Shown: positions 60,201 through 64,000 of the stretch, in pieces | How positions within the stretch are numbered: the first letter of the stretch is position 1 | How the letters are laid out: every line of letters starts with the position of its first letter | Assembly (NCBI GenBank): GCA_023091735.1 | Contig: JALKBU010004900.1 | Span: forward strand, 124,001 to 188,000 | Direction: 5' to 3' | Source: Trichomonas tenax | Taxonomy: Eukaryota; Parabasalia; Trichomonadida; Trichomonadidae | Length of the DNA: 64,000 nucleotides | Notes under the pieces: model-generated | Told to the model about the DNA's origin: nothing | The model's database searches: none | Seen by the model: only the letters and a program-made list of their open reading frames with translations | Made by a program: the position numbers and the translations under genes

Positions 60201-61011
60201 AAAGTAATATAGCCTGTTCTTCACTATGATCTGAGAGAACAATTGCTGATGGAACTAAATATACCGCCATCGAAGGATTCTTGGAAACTAAATCGATTAA
60301 TTTGTTAAAAATCATTTTGTGTTTTTCTTCTGATGGCGGATAGAAATTAACAAGAGTGGATAAAAACTGTGCAAATACTTGTTGTGGATCTTGGCAAAAT
60401 AAATCAAAAATTGTTTCCGAAGATTTCTGAATTGGTTCGTTTAATTCAGCAGGAATGAGATCTGGAAACATTGTCATTGCCGAAATTAATCTAGCTCGTG
60501 CAAATTTATGATAATTTGATTCACAATTTGTGCTTAGTAATAGAGGATAATATTTTTTCGCGTTTTGTTCATTCCCTGTTGAAATCATCTGTGAGACGGC
60601 AAGAGTTGTCATTATCTGTAATTTTTTCGTTGGATTCGCTAACAAAGGAAATAAATTGGGTTTCAAATTGAAGAAATTTGTGGCAATTGATGTTATTTCG
60701 GATGTTGCTGTGACAACATCAAGTGATTTGCAAATATTTTCGATATTTAATAGAGAAGAATGGAGTTGAGACAAAAATGTGTCATCATTTGGAGGTACAA
60801 CTGTCAATGCTGCAGCAAACTCTGTGAGAGGCTTTGGATCGAGTGTTTTTATTTCTTTGAAATAATAATTAAATTCGGTAAAAAATATAGACGGATTTGC
60901 AGAGCAAATCTTTTGTAGGGAATATTTGCTCGTGTACCTGAGATTTGAACTCTTGTTTGACAAGCCCTGGAGAAGCTTGGTAAAGAAAATCGAAGGGGAC
61001 TTTTTCTCCAT
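57238..61011 (-). CDS. Large HEAT/ARM-type helical repeat protein
   Basis: 1,257 residues from the ATG at 61011; five codons further up there is only a TTG. The protein is wholly helical with HEAT-like pairs (for example SSNLRYTSKYSLQKICSAN, LQIMTTLAVSQMIS, LLSILEALVGDHH). It has no enzyme motif, membrane segment or signal peptide. Overall design recalls MROH (maestro HEAT-like) proteins or other large scaffold/adaptor proteins, but no family marker was recognised. It converges on the importin gene with 87 bp between stop codons; a run of TA dinucleotides (57226-57237) lies directly beyond its stop. Confidence 0.7.
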   Translation of the reverse strand: MEKKSPSIFFTKLLQGLSNKSSNLRYTSKYSLQKICSANPSIFFTEFNYYFKEIKTLDPKPLTEFAAALTVVPPNDDTFLSQLHSSLLNIENICKSLDVVTATSEITSIATNFFNLKPNLFPLLANPTKKLQIMTTLAVSQMISTGNEQNAKKYYPLLLSTNCESNYHKFARARLISAMTMFPDLIPAELNEPIQKSSETIFDLFCQDPQQVFAQFLSTLVNFYPPSEEKHKMIFNKLIDLVSKNPSMAVYLVPSAIVLSDHSEEQAILLCESLIPSLSITPFHFTTTLPDDSSVNGFNASIRAISTLINQETKKRLTTFLVNCATNGELEQRLGFHYALTCLTNLGAELEFSEVKKCFHRVSTPLEAGTLAELALALLTSGHQIMTWNDMVMLFEDCFSASSSISEPFVIEASSLLGKYINSSVEDALTFFSHCVYERFKFAQVHFAILNTYYTQNSLKITEFPPLLTMHMLLFMKYYPEISQRLLKDIIPIVGEVDEFLETIDPNVHSTALRSMLDRFGNNEQCRNITFKFIVNLTSRCSKNEASLNVTKVMEIIGGNVEKMIDTVSSIYAAFTHVDYHIALQSLQSVISNQTRGWFLFGSSARSVVSINLVFQTLSKLKSQITPFIQFATDHLPDTANIEQCNEVIKILAQVLRNCAEIQSEFPPKCILFDFVMSLKNTPNDDIYRCAGELIAISPICQVEHIPYATSIILSATEISEDLLFLLKRTLQIAETPGDIQLLIGPFIQKSTDGINFKLLLSILEALVGDHHENNDFPSLNMDATSKLDNFDGNFDRFLSLIAKIIGYYVPIFDKSHIAVEYTLRIMGRLTKKIEVRTHLPLQEAVHCVALSFNSQCILDAAMLFCENFTIASITSFLILFSERENELLECANVFIHKIFIEKPDSAALVFDSNETLAKAATVMLETKHLPILKNVLKTSNFKRQIIDTLLEYVLTKCDMIIKMLEDPEYKDTFNEALPEVQYALTRFNETFEIDASSWNIQQSAKFVDLVKNSIDSLPSDVQARFARQVAKIMSEDIAPLCISLFEPFFKSQNLADVMPFVDPFARSPIMTPVLLKSLPDGKVFKAALTIALSKPTTLSSIFPQIPPVLEWILKHQKIVKVTRKQKDVSLLKPYLPLIIWKSWTQGQLQTEICELISAITGAEVNPPTSFIGLFELCSAVKFCEPDADCIVNLMKKARHGDHIALIVLCYLASKQLLEKENCKEAQGIATNLLQKDTEESQITAFLCLSCFPIQTF

Positions 61012-61113
61012 TCTCAAGCTTGCCAAAATTGGTGAAATTTTTCTGACAATCTGACAAATAAATTAATTAATATTAGAATCAGCATCAAATTAATATGTTT
61101 CATATAAGAGGTG

Positions 61114-61118
61114 TCACA
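61114..61118 (+). promoter_or_regulatory. Inr-like site beside Maverick insertion
   Basis: TCACA lies 6 nt before ATG at 61122, matching the initiator consensus. The ATG is followed by TTT AAG GGT and then the transposon. It may be the promoter of a gene broken by the insertion. Confidence 0.35.
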
Positions 61119-61133
61119 AAAATGTTTAAGGGT

Positions 61134-61403
61134 AGTAGTATACAGATTGTGATTTTTCGAGGTAATCCAAAAATTTGGCTAAAACCAAAAAAATCAGCAA
61201 TCTGAGAATATCCAAAACTATAATTTCCCAATATCCATAAAATAAACAATTTTCCTATAATTTATATCAAAATCTCAATAAATTTCTATGATTTGTTATT
61301 AAAATATATTGTTTAATTAATAATAAAAATTCTTATTGTTATGATTTATTAATAAATAGTTTATCTAAATTGTTAAAATTAAAATATTTTTATATGTTAT
61401 GAA
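61134..61403 (+). repeat. Left terminal inverted repeat of Maverick
   Basis: Begins AGTAGTATACAGATTG and is the reverse complement of 63052-63325 with few mismatches through to TATGTTATGAA. Confidence 0.85.
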
Positions 61404-61461
61404 GGTTTAATCTAAGAGTGACAGATAAAAATAAGACAATAAAAAATATAAAAAAATTTAT

Positions 61462-61486
61462 GCGTGACAAATTGTCGCAGCCCAAT
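61462..61486 (+). repeat. 25-nt hairpin-AGCCCAAT motif, copy A
   Basis: A GCG..GACAA / TTGTC..GC stem is directly followed by AGCCCAAT. It lies just inside the left inverted repeat, in non-coding DNA. Confidence 0.6.
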
Positions 61487-61712
61487 ATAATAAATATATT
61501 AGTCCATATCAAAATTAATTTGGAAAATTTGGGGTATTTATAAAAAATTTATATTTTTTATTTTTATTAAATAATGTCCGAACCTACTGGTAAACAAATT
61601 ATAAAAGTTTTAGATGCTTATCAATGTGATAAGCATCCTAAAAATAATTACAATTATAATTTTTTCCAAGTATAAACAACTATTAAAAAAAATACGGATA
61701 TATTTTAGATTA

Positions 61713-62213
61713 ATGTCTGAACAAAATAATAAGAAATACATCCCAAAGGATATAAGTTACTGGTATGCGGATTATGAAACATGTACGCGCAACATGTCGT
61801 CGCAGCCCAATTCTATTGGTACTAAGGATAATCGTGAAATACCGTTTATGATATGTTTAAGCAATATTGATAGTAAAATTTCGATAACATTTAATGATTT
61901 TGATTGTGATAAACAATTTATGGATTTTATTCCAAACAATAGTATCGTATATTTTCACAACTTAGGTATTGATGGAAGAATTTTAATGAAATATGATGTG
62001 AAAAATAGTAATATGAAAGGTTCCAGAATAATTATACAGCAACATAAATACCAAGGTAAAAATATCGAATTACATGATAGTTATTCTATCTTTACACAGA
62101 AATTGGCAAACTTTCCGATATGTTTCCCTGAAGCATTTGCTGATATGAATATCCATAAAGAGCTTTTCCCATATAAATATTATAATTATAATCGTGTAAT
62201 TTATAACTTATAA
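61713..62213 (+). pseudogene. Protein-primed DNA polymerase B fragment (Maverick)
   Basis: From the ATG at 61713 (the frame is open back to an ATG at 61614) it reads about 166 residues and then a stop. It keeps the exonuclease region: the Exo I motif in YWYADYET and the Exo II motif in VYFHNLGIDGRI, followed by ELHDSYSIFTQKLANFP and ELFPYKYYN, typical of Maverick polymerases. The polymerase palm and fingers (DPSLYPS-like and DTD motifs) are lacking, so it cannot replicate DNA. A 25-nt motif copy sits in the frame just after Exo I, where it adds residues SSQPN. A separate 33-codon ORF from 61573 overlaps the upstream extension. Made from a much longer gene by internal deletion. Confidence 0.75.
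61787..61811 (+). repeat. 25-nt hairpin-AGCCCAAT motif, copy B
   Basis: Ends GTCGCAGCCCAAT like copy A and has exactly the same length. It is in frame within the polymerase fragment. Its stem is the weakest of the four copies (GCG/CGC outer pairs with ACATGT inside). Confidence 0.55.
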
Positions 62214-62333
62214 AGTTACTTAAAACATCAAATTTTAAACGTAAACACTCAAAAATAATTTTTAAATTTTCGAAGTCTCGAAATCCTTTCGCTATCTTTT
62301 TTTAGTTAGTTAGTTAGTCATAAATTATTTTTA

Positions 62334-62731
62334 AAAACTGAATACATTTTATAAAGTCATAAGTTTCAAAATTAATTTTAACGTTAATTTTGTAAGCAAT
62401 TCAAAAATTTATTTTCTATATGGGGGGAACCTAACTTGTAAAACTAACTCTATCGTAAATATTAGTGTTAATAAATTATTCGTTTTGTAATTTGTGAATT
62501 CGGTAATTATATAAAAAGATGTTCGCAGAACTCGTGGCGAAGTCGTGGATTATTTTTTTCAAAACTGAATAAATTTTATAAAGTCAGGAATTTCAAAATA
62601 AATTTTAACGTTGATTTGTAAGAAATTCAAAAATTTATTTTCTATATGGGGGGAACCCTAACTTGTAAAACTAATTCTGTCGTAAATATATTTAAAAAGA
62701 TGTTCGGAGCAGACACGGCGTAGTCGTGGAT
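62334..62731 (+). repeat. Direct repeats inside the Maverick
   Basis: About 127 bp from 62334 recurs from 62561 with about 90 percent identity by eye (both contain TCTATATGGGGGGAACC). A second shared part, AAAAGATGTTCG followed by TAGTCGTGGAT or AAGTCGTGGAT, recurs at 62514 and 62695. No coding frame runs through. Confidence 0.7.
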
Positions 62732-63051
62732 GGTGCGAACATCTTATAACTAACTGATAAATACTGACGATGTTGTTCAGGATGTTGGTTCATGGGTTAC
62801 TTCTAAACCAAAATGTTAAAAAGTATATAAAAATAAATTTTTGTATTTATTAAATGGGATTAATAATTTTGCTATTTATTATAATTGTATATTTCCGGAA
62901 AATCAAGCGTGTAACACCAAATCACATTCGTTAAGTTTCAATATGATATTATTTAAAATAGTTATAACTTACTACTATTGTTGTCATAATTATTTATTAG
63001 AGAAAAAATATATTAATTTTTTCATAACATATAAAAAATATTTTTTATTTT

Positions 63052-63325
63052 TTCATAACATATAAAAAATATTTTTTATTTTTAACAATTTAGATAAACT
63101 ATTTATTAATAAATCATAACAATAAGAATTTTTATTATTAATTAAACAATATATTTTAATAACAAATCATAGAGATTTATTGAGATTTTGATATAAATTA
63201 TAGGAAAATTGTTTATTTTATGGATATTGGGAAATTATAGTTTTGGATATTCTCAGATTGCTGATTTTTTTTGGTTTTAGCCAAACTTTTGGATTACCCC
63301 GAAAAATCACAATCTGTAGACTACT
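63052..63325 (-). repeat. Right terminal inverted repeat of Maverick
   Basis: Read on the minus strand it begins AGTAGTCTACAGATTG and matches the left repeat. At its inner edge a 31-bp unit (CATAACATATAAAAAATA...) is tandemly duplicated from 63023 to about 63084. Confidence 0.85.
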
Positions 63326-63542
63326 AGGGTTCCTTCCAAATCGGGAAAAAGTAACGATAGACCACTCTCTCGAGAAGTGGTGGTTCCCAAAACTTTAAAG
63401 TTAGAAAGTTTACCATATTGATATGGTATACTATGTTGGTTATGCTGATACTATCTTCCAGAGGGATCTTGAAAACAACAAGTCGATGATACATGAAAAG
63501 TTAGGACGCTCTTTGCCTCGGCATCTTAGGACGTCGCCGACG
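63326..63542. other. Palindrome-rich segment flanking the Maverick
   Basis: Three palindromes stand close together: an ACCACT/AGTGGT stem around TCTCGAGA (about 63361-63381), AACTTTAAAGTT near 63391, and an 11-bp stem with ATATTGATAT centre (about 63410-63433). A 43-codon frame from the ATG at 63423 (MVYYVGYADTIFQRDLEN...) runs to the foldback repeat, where it stops at TGA. It may be a gene fragment broken by that repeat. Confidence 0.45.
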
Positions 63543-63758
63543 AAATTTTTTTGACGCTTCGCGTCCCCAAATGAACGACAAATGCGGAAAATTTTCGATG
63601 CGTTTTCAGGGGGATAGCCCCCGCTTATTAACAGTGAGAGTTGGCGAAGCTTAACAGCACTTGTGCGAAGCACAATCACTGAAAAAAGCATTTCTTGTTG
63701 GGGTTTTTCGTCGGGGATGCTGAAGTTCATTTGGAGACGCGAAGCGTCAAAAAAAATT
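63543..63758. repeat. Foldback / MITE-like element
   Basis: 34-bp inverted repeats at 63543-63576 and 63725-63758 differ at two or three bases; each contains its own small hairpin, GACGC-TTC-GCGTC or GACGC-GAA-GCGTC. The interior has further self-complementary parts (CAGTGA ... TCACTG, 63631-63680). The 96-codon antisense ORF across it (63440-63730) has no protein character. No transposase is present, so this is a small non-autonomous or foldback element; its family is not known to me. Confidence 0.6.
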
Positions 63759-63804
63759 GTCTCGGCCGTAAACCAGTCAATTTTGAATGGTTTATGGCCG
63801 AGAC
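63759..63804. repeat. Long hairpin (17-bp arms)
   Basis: GTCTCGGCCGTAAACCA and its complement (one mismatch) enclose a 12-nt loop. It abuts the foldback element with no spacer. It is GC-rich compared with the surroundings. Confidence 0.65.
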
Positions 63805-63912
63805 GTGCTGAGTTAGTTGCGAATTAAGGATAGGCCAAAATTTGCCATGTAAACATTGGCATAATTTCAGAGTCAGAATCAAAGGAAAAAAATTTGACAA
63901 CAAAAAATTATA

Positions 63913-64000
63913 ATGAATCCGAAAAAATTTCATCAATTGCTGAAGGATGAGGCCAAAAAGCTCATTGTTGCGTGCTTTATCAGAGCCAAAGATGAAGATG
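63913..64000 (+). CDS. Start of an unidentified ORF, cut by window end
   Basis: From the ATG at 63913, 29 codons are open to the end of the window (start MNPKKFHQLLKDEAKK, then Leu/Ile-rich and acidic residues). Codon use is more balanced and less AT-rich than the surrounding DNA, which supports coding. No Inr is seen. Its place among repeats suggests either a repeat-borne gene or an ordinary gene beyond the repeat cluster. Too short to classify. Confidence 0.4.
   Translation, partial: MNPKKFHQLLKDEAKKLIVACFIRAKDED

Larger units (their letters stand above)
61134..63325. mobile_element. Internally deleted Maverick (Polinton) element
   Basis: 2,192 bp bounded by inverted repeats of about 270 bp, 61134-61403 and 63052-63325, which start AGTAGT and are nearly identical apart from small indels. 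AGGGT is present directly outside each end (61129-61133 and 63326-63330), a 5-bp target-site duplication. Full-length Mavericks are 15-20 kb and have 5-6-bp duplications and long inverted repeats. This copy keeps only part of a protein-primed DNA polymerase gene, plus internal repeats. It cannot move by itself but might be mobilised in trans if its ends are recognised. Confidence 0.85.

Noticed and set aside
63440..63730. 96-codon antisense ORF across the foldback element
   Set aside because: It is produced by the inverted repeats themselves and has no protein-like features.
1..64000. CRISPR arrays, bacterial operons, rRNA genes
   Set aside because: None are present; the gene set and promoters are eukaryotic and no regularly spaced repeats were seen.

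Overview
The window looks like nuclear DNA from a parabasalid protist, most likely Trichomonas vaginalis. The reasons are: long intron-poor genes in AT-rich DNA; several start codons preceded at 4-26 nt by the trichomonad initiator (Inr, TCAYW) with extremely short 5' leaders; flagellar and cytoskeletal genes; large ankyrin, cyclase and subtilisin families; and remnants of Maverick (Polinton) transposons. Species was judged from these traits only, since no search was possible. Tritrichomonas is the main alternative.

Layout. 1-1948: 3' end of a HYDIN/ASH-type protein (+). 2022-7543: a very large ankyrin-repeat gene (-) split by an apparent one-base frameshift at about 4974-4976. 7568-14617: a WDFY3/ALFY-like BEACH-WD40-zinc-finger protein (-). 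15115-27378: an axonemal dynein heavy chain (+), divergent from the BEACH gene. 27451-28641: a coiled-coil protein (-). 28974-30362: a MAP65/PRC1-like protein (+). 30812-32938: an E6AP-like HECT ubiquitin ligase with an AZUL finger (+). 33180-33683: a small unknown protein (-). 35514-36992: a CAMK/AMPK-like kinase (+). 37107-41525: a multi-pass membrane PAS-cyclase protein (-) whose cyclase metal sites look degenerate. 41849-42100: a small broken or mini-intron gene (-).

42.1-46.0 kb is AT-rich and gene-poor and carries a Maverick remnant (integrase pseudogene plus an opposing ORF fragment). 46041-48239: a right-handed beta-helix protein (-). 48393-49526: NME7-type nucleoside diphosphate kinase (-). 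49802-52915: a membrane-anchored subtilisin (-). 53127-54482: alpha-tubulin (+), with codon use unlike its neighbours. 54694-57150: importin-beta (+). 57238-61011: a HEAT-type protein (-). 61134-63325: an internally deleted Maverick with about 270-bp terminal inverted repeats and a 5-bp target duplication, inserted just inside what looks like the 5' end of a gene. 63360-63804: a cluster of palindromes and a foldback element. 63913 to the end: the start of an unidentified ORF.

Five genes (HYDIN-like, dynein, MAP65-like, NME7, alpha-tubulin) belong to the flagellum or microtubule cytoskeleton. Others serve transport, ubiquitination and signalling. Each appears to be an independent transcription unit.

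The least explained signal is a 25-nt motif present four times, only in Maverick-derived DNA: a variable 17-nt part, hairpin-forming in at least three copies, followed by AGCCCAAT or a one-base variant. It sits at the joints between fragments or inside the polymerase ORF.
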